Assembly (NCBI GenBank): GCA_965206315.1
Contig: OZ242210.1
Span: 186,001-250,000, forward strand
DNA: 64,000 bases
Direction of reading: 5' to 3'
DNA from: Bin16 sp965206315
Lineage (GTDB): Bacteria > Chloroflexota > Dehalococcoidia > Lucifugimonadales > Australimonadaceae
Under the pieces are notes generated by a model. It worked only from the letters and a program-made list of their open reading frames with translations, made no database searches and had not been told where the DNA came from. Below, one piece after another: positions 24,381 through 33,358 of the stretch; position 1 is the stretch's first letter; every line of letters starts with the position of its first letter. Position numbers and translations under genes: made by a program.

Positions 24381-25340
24381 ATGTCGCCTGAACTCACCGG
24401 CGGGCTGATAGCGCTCCTCGTACCGCTCTGCTTCGGCACCGGCACAGTGCTGGCGCGCGTCGGACTCGTGCACATCCCCGCGGGCGCAGGCAATTTCGTC
24501 TCGCTTGTGACAGGCTGGCTGCTCATCGCGAGCGTCACGGCCGTGCTCTACCCGGATGCGCTCTTCGGCATCACTCTCGGCACGTTCGGCTGGCTCGCGA
24601 TGATCGGCGTCGTCAACTTCCCCGGCGGACGATTCCTGAACTTCGTCAGCATCAAGTATCTCGGCATCCTCAGGGCCAATCCCATCCTTGCGATGGCGCC
24701 TATCGTCTCAGCGTTCGAGGGGGTCGTCTTCCTCGGCGAACAGATCAACTGGGCGATAGCGATGGGGACGCTGATGGCCGTCTCCGGCATCATCTTCGTC
24801 GTTTACGGGGAAGTGTCCGCTCGCGGCGAAGGAACACCTCAACCTGCTGCGCCGGTCCCGGCCTCCAACGAGGACCGCCCCGGGCTCATCGAGCGCCACC
24901 CACGCCTGTTCGGTTACTTCGCGGCGGCTGGCGCAGCATGCGCCTACGGATCGGTCCCCGCACTTGGGCGCGTTGCAGTAACCGACTTCGCCATCCCGCT
25001 CGTCTCCGCGACGTACACGATGCTCGTCGGCTTCATCGTCATGGGTTTGCTCTCTGCCGGGTCGATACCGGGGATGCTGCGGAACGCTCCCCGCCGCTCG
25101 CTGCTCCTGGTCGCGCTCGGCGGCGCAGCCATGTCCACGGGCGTCTCGTTCCTCTACCTGGCGTTGAGCAAGGCGCCGGTGATAGTGGTCTCCCCGGTGT
25201 TCTCGCTCACCGCGGTCGTCTCGCTCGTACTGGCGCACATCTTCCTGCAGCGGCTGGAGCGCATCACGCTGCCGCTCGTCCTCGGCACCTTCTTCGCCGT
25301 GGGGGGCGTTATCGCCGTTATCATCGGGACGCAGCTATGA
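24381..25340 (+). CDS. DMT/EamA-type transporter, copy 1
   Basis: This is a ten-helix drug/metabolite-superfamily permease of 319 residues with two EamA-like halves. Marks are the first-half end FEGVVFLGEQINWAIAMGTL and second-half end LVLAHIFLQRLERITLPLVLGT. It starts six bases after the large TRAP permease, so it may be cotranscribed. A very similar gene begins 999 bases downstream. The substrate is unknown. Confidence 0.85.
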   Translation: MSPELTGGLIALLVPLCFGTGTVLARVGLVHIPAGAGNFVSLVTGWLLIASVTAVLYPDALFGITLGTFGWLAMIGVVNFPGGRFLNFVSIKYLGILRANPILAMAPIVSAFEGVVFLGEQINWAIAMGTLMAVSGIIFVVYGEVSARGEGTPQPAAPVPASNEDRPGLIERHPRLFGYFAAAGAACAYGSVPALGRVAVTDFAIPLVSATYTMLVGFIVMGLLSAGSIPGMLRNAPRRSLLLVALGGAAMSTGVSFLYLALSKAPVIVVSPVFSLTAVVSLVLAHIFLQRLERITLPLVLGTFFAVGGVIAVIIGTQL

Positions 25341-25379
25341 GCACTCGCACCCACACCGGACCTGGCGGGCCGTCCGCGC

Positions 25380-26339
25380 ATGTCGCCTGAACTCACCGGC
25401 GCACTGATAGCGCTCCTCGTACCCATGTGCTTCGGCACCGGCATGCTGCTCGCGCGCGTCGGGCTCGTACACATCCCCCCGGGTGCGGGCAACTTCGTAT
25501 CGCTCATCGTCGGCTGGGTGCTCATCGCGAGCATCACGGCGGTCCTCCACCCGGATGCGCTGTTCGGCATCACGCTCGGCGCGTTCGCCTGGCTCGCGAT
25601 GATCGGCATCATCAACTTCCCCGGCGGTCGTTTCCTGAACTTCGTCAGCATCAAGAACCTCGGGATCCTGAGGGCGAACCCCGTCCTCGCGATGGCGCCC
25701 ATCATCTCCGCATTCGAGGGCGTCGTCTTCCTCGGCGAGCGCCTCAACTGGGCGATAGCAGGAGGGACGCTGCTGACAGTCACGGGTGTGATCGTCGCGG
25801 TCTACGGCGAGGTGATGGGGCGCGGCGGTGAAGCGCCGCGTCCGCCGGCTGCCATGCCGACCGCAGACGGTAAGCGGCTCGGGCTCATCGAACGCCGGCC
25901 GCGCCTCTTCGGTTACCTCGCGGCATTCGGAGCGGCGTGGGCCTACGGCACCATCACGGTGCTGGGACGCGTAGCCGTAACCGACCTGACCGTTCCGCTC
26001 GTCACCGCGACGTACACCATGCTCGTCGGCTTCATCGTGATGGGCCTGTTCTCGGCGAAGTCCATACCGGTCATGCTGCGGGACGCGCCGCGCCGCGCGC
26101 TCCTGTCGGTGGCGCTGGGCGGCCTGTTCATGTCTTCAGGCGTCGCATTCCTCTACCTGGCGCTGAGCAAAGCGCCGGTCATCGTGGTCTCGCCCGTATT
26201 CGCGCTCAACCCGGTCGTGGCGCTCGTGCTGGCGCACTTCTTCCTGCAGCGGCTGGAGCGCATCACCCTGCCGCTCGTCCTCGGCACCCTCTTCGCCGTT
26301 GGCGGGGTCATCACTGTTATCATCGGGACGCAGCTGTAG
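25380..26339 (+). CDS. DMT/EamA-type transporter, copy 2
   Basis: This is a tandem paralogue of the gene at 24381, with the same length of 319 residues and the same start MSPELTG. By eye about 80 percent of residues match in the N-terminal half; the hydrophilic loop around residues 155-170 is the most different part. It lacks a visible ribosome-binding site. The gene pair arose by tandem duplication and the second copy is intact. Confidence 0.85.
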   Translation: MSPELTGALIALLVPMCFGTGMLLARVGLVHIPPGAGNFVSLIVGWVLIASITAVLHPDALFGITLGAFAWLAMIGIINFPGGRFLNFVSIKNLGILRANPVLAMAPIISAFEGVVFLGERLNWAIAGGTLLTVTGVIVAVYGEVMGRGGEAPRPPAAMPTADGKRLGLIERRPRLFGYLAAFGAAWAYGTITVLGRVAVTDLTVPLVTATYTMLVGFIVMGLFSAKSIPVMLRDAPRRALLSVALGGLFMSSGVAFLYLALSKAPVIVVSPVFALNPVVALVLAHFFLQRLERITLPLVLGTLFAVGGVITVIIGTQL

Positions 26340-26436
26340 GAGCCCCTGCCCTTCTCCCAACGTCTCCCGCGTGATACGCTCCGCCCCGCTACGGACGCGC
26401 GGCGCGCGATGCGTTCGATAGCGGAGGAGACGCGGC

Positions 26437-28647
26437 ATGACGATGCGCGTAGTCGGCAAGCGCACCCCTCGCATCGAGGGCCCCGACAAGGTGAGCGGGC
26501 ATCTCCGCTTCGCCGCCGACCTCGCTCCCGAAGGCTGCCTGTGGGGCAGGGTGCTCCGCAGCCCGCACGCTCACGCCCGCATCGTGCGCATCGACACCTC
26601 CGCCGCCGAGCGCGTGCCCGGCGTACACGCCGTCCTCACCGGAGCGCAGCACCCCCACTGGATAGGGCGCATCATGCGCGACCTGCCCGTCCTCGCCGTC
26701 GACAAGGTGCGCTTCATCGGCGAACGCGTCGCCGCCGTCGCCGCGGAGTCGGCGGACGCCGCGAACGAGGCGCTCGCCCTCATCACGGTAGAGTACGAGG
26801 AACTGCCCGCCGTGTTCGACGTTCCCGAGGCGCTCACGCCCGGCGCGCCGCTCGTCCACGACGACCCCACGCAGTACGCGGGCGCGTTCGTGCACCCGGA
26901 GCGGCCCGACCTGCCCAACCTCTGCTCCTACGGACGCTGGACGCACGGCGATATCGAGGCCGCGCTCGCGAACTCCCTCCGCGTGTTCGAGAACACGTTC
27001 GTCACGCAGAAGGAGCACCACGTCTACATGGAGACGCACGCCTGCGCCGTCTCCGTCCACCCGGACGGCACGGCTGACGTGTGGGCGTCCAACAAGAGCC
27101 CGCACATGCTGCGGGGCCAGCTCGCTGCCTCGATGGGTGTGGACGTGCCGACCATCCGCGTGCACCCGATGCCGGTCGGCGGCGACTTCGGCGGCAAGGG
27201 CTCGCCGATGGACACGCCCGTCGCTTACCTCCTCTCGCAGGCGACGGGACATCCTGTGAAGATCGTGATGTCGTACCAGGAGGAGTTGCTCGCCGCGAAC
27301 AGCCGTCACCCCGGCACGATCACGGTGCGCACGGGCGTCACGGAGGAGGGCAGCGTCACCGGCATGCAGATAGAGGCATACTTCGACAGCGGCGCGTACG
27401 GCGCGTTCAAGCCCGCCCCCAACGTCAACCTGCACGGACTCGAGCAGGCCGGCAGTTGCTACAGGTTCACGGCGCTGGACGTGACGAGCCACATCGTCTA
27501 CACGAACACGCTCCCCTCCGGCCACATGCGCTCGCCCGGCGGGCCGCAGGTCAACTTCGCGGTCGAATCGCAACTGAACATCGTCGCGGCGGAGTTGGGG
27601 ATGGACGCTGCGGAGTTCCGCAGGCGGAACCTGCTGCGCCCCGGCGACACCGCCCCGAACGGCGAACAGTGGGGTGCGATCTATGCCATTGAAGCGCTCG
27701 ACGCCGCGGTCGAAGCGATAGGCTGGAGCGAACCGAAGGCCCCGTACGTCGGGCGCGGCGTCTCCATGTACGAGCGCGGCCCCATCGGCGGCGATTCCAG
27801 TTGCCGCCTCGTGCTCCACCCGGACGCATCGCTCACGCTGTACGTGCCCATCGCCGACCCCGGCCAGGGCGCGTACACCGCCATGCAGCAGGTCATCGCG
27901 GAGGAGTTGGGCGTCGAGCCGGAGACCATCAAGGTCCTCCCGGCGCCAACCGACGAGCTGACGTTCGACTTCGGCGTCTCCGGCAGTCGAACGACGTTCG
28001 CGCTGGGCGTGACCGTACAGGAGTCCATCAACAGCCTGCGCTCTCAACTGCGCGAGGCCGCTGGCGACGCCCCGTTCGCGGAGGCCGCCGCTGAACTGTG
28101 CCGCATCAATGGCGGCGATGTGTCGGTGAACACCTACAAGAAGGTGCCGCTCTTCCCGGACCCGCCCACGACCGAGTTCACGGCGCAGGCCGCCGAGGTC
28201 GAGGTGGACCCGGAGACCGGCAACGTCACCGTTCGCATGCTCGTGAGCGCGCACGACGTGGGCACCATCATCAACCCGGAGGGGCATCGCGGCCAGATAC
28301 TCGGCGGCGCGATCCAGGGCCTCGGCATGGCCACGGTGGAGGAGCACGTCATCGAGGACGGGCGCCCCGTCGCGCTCAACCTCGCCGACTACAAGATACC
28401 GAACATCGCCGACATACCGGTGTTCGAGACCGTGCTCATCCCCAGCGGCGAGGGGCCGGGGCCGTTCAACGCGGGCGCGATAGCCGAGTCCGCCAACGTG
28501 CCGACCGCCTCCGCCATCGCGAACGCGGTGCACGACGCCATCGGCATGCCGGTGCGGTCGCTCCCGCTCACGGCGGAGCGCGTCTACAACATGCTGCACC
28601 CTGCCCGTCATTCCCGCGCAGGCGGGGATCTACCCCTAAGCGATTGA
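26437..28647 (+). CDS. Xanthine dehydrogenase-family molybdopterin subunit
   Basis: This is the large molybdenum-cofactor subunit of a CoxL/aldehyde-oxidase-type dehydrogenase, 736 residues. Recognised are GKRTPRIEGPDKVSGHLRF at the start, VGGDFGGKGSP at the cofactor site, and near the end SGEGPGPFNAGAIAES with the glutamate in the usual place. The CoxL signature AYRCSFR is absent, so it is not a form I CO dehydrogenase. No FAD or 2Fe-2S subunit is adjacent. The last 13 codons lie in palindromic repeat copy 4. GGAGGAG precedes the ATG. Confidence 0.85.
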   Translation: MTMRVVGKRTPRIEGPDKVSGHLRFAADLAPEGCLWGRVLRSPHAHARIVRIDTSAAERVPGVHAVLTGAQHPHWIGRIMRDLPVLAVDKVRFIGERVAAVAAESADAANEALALITVEYEELPAVFDVPEALTPGAPLVHDDPTQYAGAFVHPERPDLPNLCSYGRWTHGDIEAALANSLRVFENTFVTQKEHHVYMETHACAVSVHPDGTADVWASNKSPHMLRGQLAASMGVDVPTIRVHPMPVGGDFGGKGSPMDTPVAYLLSQATGHPVKIVMSYQEELLAANSRHPGTITVRTGVTEEGSVTGMQIEAYFDSGAYGAFKPAPNVNLHGLEQAGSCYRFTALDVTSHIVYTNTLPSGHMRSPGGPQVNFAVESQLNIVAAELGMDAAEFRRRNLLRPGDTAPNGEQWGAIYAIEALDAAVEAIGWSEPKAPYVGRGVSMYERGPIGGDSSCRLVLHPDASLTLYVPIADPGQGAYTAMQQVIAEELGVEPETIKVLPAPTDELTFDFGVSGSRTTFALGVTVQESINSLRSQLREAAGDAPFAEAAAELCRINGGDVSVNTYKKVPLFPDPPTTEFTAQAAEVEVDPETGNVTVRMLVSAHDVGTIINPEGHRGQILGGAIQGLGMATVEEHVIEDGRPVALNLADYKIPNIADIPVFETVLIPSGEGPGPFNAGAIAESANVPTASAIANAVHDAIGMPVRSLPLTAERVYNMLHPARHSRAGGDLPLSD
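28607..28632. repeat. 27-base palindromic repeat, copy 4 (inside a gene end)
   Basis: This copy reads GTCATTCCCGCG then GGCGGGGATCTA. It overlaps the last codons of the molybdopterin dehydrogenase gene, encoding RHSRAGGDL just before the stop. Confidence 0.88.
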
Positions 28648-28685
28648 CGGCAGCAGGCGCATAGGAAAAAAGAAGGGAGAACGAC

Positions 28686-29531
28686 ATGGCTGAAGGAGTG
28701 CTGGACGGCAAGACGATCATCGTGACGGGTGCGGGGTCGCCCATCGGCATGGGACGCCACATGTCCATCGCCCTCGCGTCCGCGGGCGCGAACGTCGTGA
28801 TGATGGACATAGACGGCGCAACGCTGGAAGCGAGCGCGAACGACGCCCGCGAGGCCAGCAGCGACGAGCAGATCCTGACCGTGGTCGCCGACGTGACGAG
28901 CTACGCCGACGCGCAGCGCACCGTACAGTCGGCGCTGGACCACTTCGGCGGGCTGCACGTGCTCGTCAACAACGCGGGCACGAACCAGCGGAACGTCGGC
29001 ATGAGCAACACGCTGATGGAGCCGTGGTGGGAGGTGTCGCCGGAGGCGTGGGCCCGCGTCATCGCGGTCAACTTCAGTGGCCCGTTCCACATGGCGCACG
29101 CCGCGGTCGGCCATATGCTGGAGCAGGGCTGGGGCCGCATCATCGGCGTCACGACCAGCCTGGACACGATGATCCGCATCAACATGTCGCCCTACGGACC
29201 GTCCAAGGCCGGGCACGAGGCGCTCGTCGCCACGATGGCCACGGAGCTCGAAGGCACCGGCGTCACCGCGAACGTCCTCGTTCCCGGCGGCCCGGTCAAC
29301 ACCAACCTTCTCCCGCCCGATACCCAGTTCGACCGCGCGAGGCTCATCCAGCCGGATGTCATGCGCGTGCCGGTAGTGTGGCTGGCTTCCGACGCCGCCG
29401 ACGGCGTCAACGGCCGCCGGTTCATCGCCTACTTCTGGGATGAGTCGCTGCCCATCGAGGAGCGCCTCGAACAAGCCGGCGCTCCCGCCGCCTGGCCGCA
29501 GATTCCGAGCAAGGCGGTCTACCCGGCGTAG
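28686..29531 (+). CDS. Short-chain dehydrogenase/reductase
   Basis: This is a classical NAD(P)-dependent SDR of 281 residues. The Rossmann glycine motif is VTGAGSPIGMGRHM, then LVNNAGTNQRN. The catalytic residues can be placed as Ser in GVTTSLD and Tyr/Lys in SPYGPSK. An acidic DID after strand 2 favours NAD over NADP. It follows the molybdopterin dehydrogenase by 38 bases and might oxidise or reduce a related alcohol or ketone. Confidence 0.88.
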   Translation: MAEGVLDGKTIIVTGAGSPIGMGRHMSIALASAGANVVMMDIDGATLEASANDAREASSDEQILTVVADVTSYADAQRTVQSALDHFGGLHVLVNNAGTNQRNVGMSNTLMEPWWEVSPEAWARVIAVNFSGPFHMAHAAVGHMLEQGWGRIIGVTTSLDTMIRINMSPYGPSKAGHEALVATMATELEGTGVTANVLVPGGPVNTNLLPPDTQFDRARLIQPDVMRVPVVWLASDAADGVNGRRFIAYFWDESLPIEERLEQAGAPAAWPQIPSKAVYPA

Positions 29532-29538
29532 GAAGGTT

Positions 29539-29964
29539 TCACACCTCGAACCCCAGCACCTGCGCGACTTCCTGTAGGCGTCGGTCCAGCGTGAGAAAGG
29601 TAATGCCCTCTTCGCCCCGTGCAGCGTAGAGAGCGGTCGCTATGTGCAGCAGATCGGCGCCTCGGAGGTAGCCCGCGCTCAGAGCGATACTGATCTCGCC
29701 AGTCAGGGAGCGGTTCGGCAGCACCCATGTGATTCGAGAGAGCAGATGCTCCTCGAATGTCCGCTTACGCATGGCGAATCCTGGTTGCGCTTCAGCGTCC
29801 AGCAGCCGTTCCTCACGCGCGAATGCAGACCGAACCTCAGCATCCAGAAGGATCGAGGACAACAACCGTGAGAACTCACTCAGTCGGTTCTCAACCTCGA
29901 CACCGTGTTCCTCGTTCATGGCAGTGGCGACGAGCGCCGACGAGTCCACGTACGCAGTAGCCAT
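29539..29964 (-). CDS. PIN-domain toxin (VapC-like)
   Basis: This is a PIN-fold RNase, the toxin half of a VapBC-type pair, 141 residues. The acidic magnesium site can be placed at Asp7 (AYVDSSAL), Glu43 (LDAEVRSA), Asp104 (RGADLLHIATA) and Asp127 (TLDRRL). VapC toxins cut tRNA or rRNA when the antitoxin is lost. The presumed antitoxin gene ends nine bases upstream on the same strand. It converges with the SDR gene with seven bases between stops. Confidence 0.85.
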   Translation of the reverse strand: MATAYVDSSALVATAMNEEHGVEVENRLSEFSRLLSSILLDAEVRSAFAREERLLDAEAQPGFAMRKRTFEEHLLSRITWVLPNRSLTGEISIALSAGYLRGADLLHIATALYAARGEEGITFLTLDRRLQEVAQVLGFEV

Positions 29965-29973
29965 CCCTTGCGA

Positions 29974-30225
29974 TCAGCGCTCAGCGAGGAATCGCTCGAG
30001 CGCCCCCGGTATGTGCCGGACAAGCTCCAACCGCTGAGGCTCCCCCGTTGGAGGAGCCAGAGTCCCCTCTCGCTCCATCTCGTCGAGGCGCCTTTCCAGC
30101 GGTGTGCGCGTGTCGGGAGCAGCGGCAGGCGCGTGCTTGCGCCTGCGTTGCCTGCGGATGACGCTCGCGATGCGCATCCGCGCGCTGTGGCTCCGTGCCG
30201 TGTAGTTCCTGCGTATGGTGGTCAT
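29974..30225 (-). CDS. Antitoxin-like partner of the PIN toxin
   Basis: The 83-residue protein is strongly basic at its N-terminus (RNYTARSHSARMRIAS, RRQRRRKH), as expected for DNA binding. It ends with LVRHIPGALERFLAER, a likely toxin-wrapping segment. I assign it from position (nine bases before the PIN gene) and size rather than from a recognised domain. VapB-type antitoxins usually repress their own operon. Confidence 0.6.
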   Translation of the reverse strand: MTTIRRNYTARSHSARMRIASVIRRQRRRKHAPAAAPDTRTPLERRLDEMEREGTLAPPTGEPQRLELVRHIPGALERFLAER

Positions 30226-30264
30226 GCGTTCAGTGTAGCGCAGCGTGCGGAGACGGGGCAGCGC

Positions 30265-31575
30265 CTACCTGCCCGCGGCCCGCGCGAAGATATCCTCCGC
30301 TGTGCGGGCGATGGGCCCGTACTTGCCGGTGGGGCTGCGCACGAGTTTGCCGGTGTCGGGGTCCTTCTCGCCGGACATCGGCAGGGCCTGGAACGCTCCC
30401 CCTATCCGGCGGCGTCCCTTCAACCGCCGCTCGCCGGGCGCGCGGTGCTCGTCGAAGGTGAAGATGATCTCGTTCTCCGCCGGGTCGCGGAACGTGTTCA
30501 TCGGGTCGAGGCCGTCCTCCACCAGCCGCATCTGCTCCTCCAGCAGCTTCCGGTAGAGGATGATGCCGACGTCCGACTGCCCCAGCTTCTCAAGTTCGCG
30601 CTTCGCGATGGGACCCTGCGTCCACCACGCCGCCGTGTCCTGTCCGATGACGAAGTTGACGGCGGCGCGTCCCTCTTCGTCGACGTACGGCACGTCGTAG
30701 CCGGGTATCTCCTCCTGCGGCTCCAGCTCGACGCCCTCCGGCGGCACGTAGACGTTGTAGAGGATGTGCCAGGTGTGAGTGTCGTCTATCGGCACGCGCA
30801 TCTGGAAGCCGGTGGTGCCGCCGAGCCAGTTCGGGAAGATGATGGGGTGGCCGATCGTCCACTCGGGGTCATCCTCGGTCGTGCCTTCGACCACGCGCTT
30901 CTTCACGAGGCCGTTCTCGTAGCGCTCGAAGCCGATCTTCTGATGCGTAAGCCGGGCGATCTCGCTGCGGTCGGCTATCGCACCCTCGCTCTCCAGCACC
31001 GCGCTCGTCAGGTAAACGTGCAGCCACTCCGTGTGGACCGGATCGAGCGAGTTCTCCATGCACTGCAGCCAGTTGCACGGCAGAACGGTGGTCCCGATGT
31101 CGCGCAGCACGTTGTCCCACGCGAGCAGGTCCCAGCGCGGCAGCAGCGGCGTCGGCTCAGGGCCCATGTACGCCCAGAGCAAGCCGCCAAGCTCCTCCAC
31201 CGGGTAAGCCGTGACGCGCACCTTCTCCTTAAACCTCCCGTCCGGATGCACGGTCTCCTCGAACGGCTGCTCGATGCACTGGCCGGTCTCATCCATCATC
31301 CAGCCGTGGTACATGCAGCGGAGGCCGTGCTCTTCCGGTATGCCGTAGGAGAGGTCGACGCGCCGGTGGGGGCAGTAGCGGTCGATCAGGCCGTACGCGC
31401 CGGAGCGGTCGCGGTAGAGAACGAGGTCCTCGCCAAGGATGCGGACGGGACGTGTCGGTCGCGTGTTGAGTTCCGACGTGACGGCGACGGGTTGCCAGTA
31501 GCGCCGCATCAGTTCGCCCATCGGCGTGCCCGGCCCTACCCGCGTGAGTCGCTCGTTCTCAGCCGTCGAAAGCAT
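30265..31575 (-). CDS. Rieske ring-hydroxylating oxygenase, paralogue A
   Basis: This is the alpha subunit of a Rieske non-heme iron oxygenase, 436 residues. The 2Fe-2S ligands are Cys68-x-His70 (YCPHRR) and Cys87-x2-His90 (CMYHGW). The mononuclear iron site reads ENSLDPVHTEWLH, with the bridging Asp and both His, and the third ligand is probably the Asp of GQDTAAWWTQGP. Such enzymes hydroxylate or demethylate organic substrates and need electron-transfer partners, none of which lie nearby. The start MLSTAEN is chosen by comparison with three paralogues. Confidence 0.87.
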   Translation of the reverse strand: MLSTAENERLTRVGPGTPMGELMRRYWQPVAVTSELNTRPTRPVRILGEDLVLYRDRSGAYGLIDRYCPHRRVDLSYGIPEEHGLRCMYHGWMMDETGQCIEQPFEETVHPDGRFKEKVRVTAYPVEELGGLLWAYMGPEPTPLLPRWDLLAWDNVLRDIGTTVLPCNWLQCMENSLDPVHTEWLHVYLTSAVLESEGAIADRSEIARLTHQKIGFERYENGLVKKRVVEGTTEDDPEWTIGHPIIFPNWLGGTTGFQMRVPIDDTHTWHILYNVYVPPEGVELEPQEEIPGYDVPYVDEEGRAAVNFVIGQDTAAWWTQGPIAKRELEKLGQSDVGIILYRKLLEEQMRLVEDGLDPMNTFRDPAENEIIFTFDEHRAPGERRLKGRRRIGGAFQALPMSGEKDPDTGKLVRSPTGKYGPIARTAEDIFARAAGR

Positions 31576-31633
31576 GACCACACCCCCAGCCGGTGAACGT
31601 CGGGCGCATCATACGCCGGGGCATGCGGAGCGT

Positions 31634-32959
31634 CTACGCAGACGGCGTAGCCCGGCGCCGCGCCTGCGCGAACGTCTCTTCCGCCGTAAAGGCGATGGGG
31701 CTGTACCTGCCCGTAAGGCTGCGGACGTGCCTGCCCGTTTCCGGGTCGCGCTCGCCGGACATGGCAACGGACATGAACGCGCCGCCGAGCTGCAGGATGC
31801 CCTTCTCCGGGCGTTCTCCCGGAGCGCGGTACTCGTCGAACGTGTAGAGGACCTCGTTCTCCGCGGGATCACGGAACGTGTTCATCGGGTCCGCGCCGTC
31901 CTCCACCAGCCGCATCTGCTCCTCCAGCAGTTTCCGGTACATGATGACGCCGACGTCCGACTGCCCCAGCTTCTCCCTCGTCCGGTCCGCTATCGGCCCC
32001 TGCGTAACCCAGGCCGACGAGTCCTGCGCGACGATGAAGTTCTGCAGGTAGCGCCCGTCCTCACCGACGTACGGCACGTCGTAGCCGGGTATCTCTTCCT
32101 GCGGCTCCAGCTCAACGCCCTCCGGTGGCACGTAGACGTGGTAGAAGAAATTCAACGTGTGGGTGTCGTCTACCGGCACGCGCATCTGGAAGCCGTTGAT
32201 GATGCTCACCCACGTCGGGAAGATGATGGGGTGACCGACCGTCCACTCCCGGTCCTGCTCGGTCGTGCCTTCGACTACCCGCCTCTTGATGACGCCGTTC
32301 TCATAGCGGTCCAGACCGATCTTCCGATGCGGGCGACGCGGCATATCACCGCGGTCGGCTATCGCGCCTTCGCGCTCGAGCACCGCGCTCGTGAGGTTGA
32401 TGTGCAACCACTCCGTGTGGACGGGGTCGACAGCGTTCTCCACGCACTGGAGCCAGTTGCACGGCAGCACCAGGACACCGATGTCCCGCAGCACGTTGTC
32501 CCACACCAGCAGGTCCCAGCGTGGCAGCAGCGGCGCGGGCTCGGGACCCATGTACGCCCAGAGCAGCCCGCCGAGCTCCTGCACCGGGTAGGCGGGGATG
32601 CGCACCTTCTCCTTGAAGCGCCCGTCCGGGTGCACGGTCTCCTCGAACGGCTGCTCGATGCACTGGCCGGTCTCGTCCATCATCCAGCCGTGGTACATGC
32701 ACCGCAGGCCGTGCTCTTCCGGTATGCCGTAGGAGAGGTCGACGCGGCGATGCGGGCAGTAGCGGTCGATCAGCCCGTACTCGCCGGAGCGGTCGCGGTA
32801 GAGAACGAGGTCCTCGCCGAGGATGCGGACGGGCTTCGTAGGCCGGGCGTTCAGTTCCGACGTGACGCTGATGGGCTGCCAGTAGCGCCGCATCAACTCG
32901 CCCATCGGCGTGCCCGGCCCCACCCGCGTGAGCCGTTCGTTCTCAGCCGCTGACAACAT
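31634..32959 (-). CDS. Rieske ring-hydroxylating oxygenase, paralogue B
   Basis: This is a tandem neighbour of paralogue A, 441 residues, with the same YCPHRR and CMYHGW cluster and the iron site ENAVDPVHTEWLH. Much of the N-terminal half is almost identical to A, while the middle (MPRRPHRKIGLDRYEN) and the end differ. I start it at MLSAAEN because all four paralogues in the window begin this way. No ribosome-binding site is visible. It lies upstream of A on the same strand, 58 bases apart. Confidence 0.86.
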   Translation of the reverse strand: MLSAAENERLTRVGPGTPMGELMRRYWQPISVTSELNARPTKPVRILGEDLVLYRDRSGEYGLIDRYCPHRRVDLSYGIPEEHGLRCMYHGWMMDETGQCIEQPFEETVHPDGRFKEKVRIPAYPVQELGGLLWAYMGPEPAPLLPRWDLLVWDNVLRDIGVLVLPCNWLQCVENAVDPVHTEWLHINLTSAVLEREGAIADRGDMPRRPHRKIGLDRYENGVIKRRVVEGTTEQDREWTVGHPIIFPTWVSIINGFQMRVPVDDTHTLNFFYHVYVPPEGVELEPQEEIPGYDVPYVGEDGRYLQNFIVAQDSSAWVTQGPIADRTREKLGQSDVGVIMYRKLLEEQMRLVEDGADPMNTFRDPAENEVLYTFDEYRAPGERPEKGILQLGGAFMSVAMSGERDPETGRHVRSLTGRYSPIAFTAEETFAQARRRATPSA

Positions 32960-33358
32960 GCGCCGCATCATACGTGGAGGGCGAAGGCCGTGCCTACTGG
33001 CCTCCAACGTAGTGACACCGGCCTCTTACGCCGACGCAGCTCCGCAGCGTAGGCTGTCTGAATGACCATCGTGTTGGCAAGGCCCCTCAACCGCGTTGGC
33101 GCATCTTCCCTCAAGACTCTGGACAGGGACGAGCGGCATCCCACACACGCGATTGGTCCATATCTTGGCAGGAAGAACCCGGAACAAGGCCGTGGCCTGC
33201 TCGATATAGATCCGCAAGATCCGGAAACTCCTGCGCTTACGAGTGAGGTTCGGATGAAGAACAGGGAACGCTGCCGCCCTGCGCCAGCAGTCCCCGACCT
33301 TGCCCCACGTTCCCTGACGGCGTAGGCTTGCGCCACAGCATCGTGTGAGGAGCGCACC
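32960..33358. other. Gene-free spacer with a doubled nonamer
   Basis: No convincing gene is seen here. AGATCCGCA and AGATCCGGA lie back to back at 33208-33225. AAGGCCGTGGCCTGCT at about 33186-33201 resembles AAGGCCACGGCCTGCT at 2581-2596, between the nonamer arms of the first spacer. CAGGGAACG near 33259 and CGTTCCCTG near 33308 form an inverted pair. A frame at 33062-33325 exists but has no coding character. Confidence 0.4.

Noticed and set aside
33062..33325. An 87-residue plus-strand frame
   Set aside because: No ribosome-binding site, no recognisable domain, and it runs through an inverted repeat.
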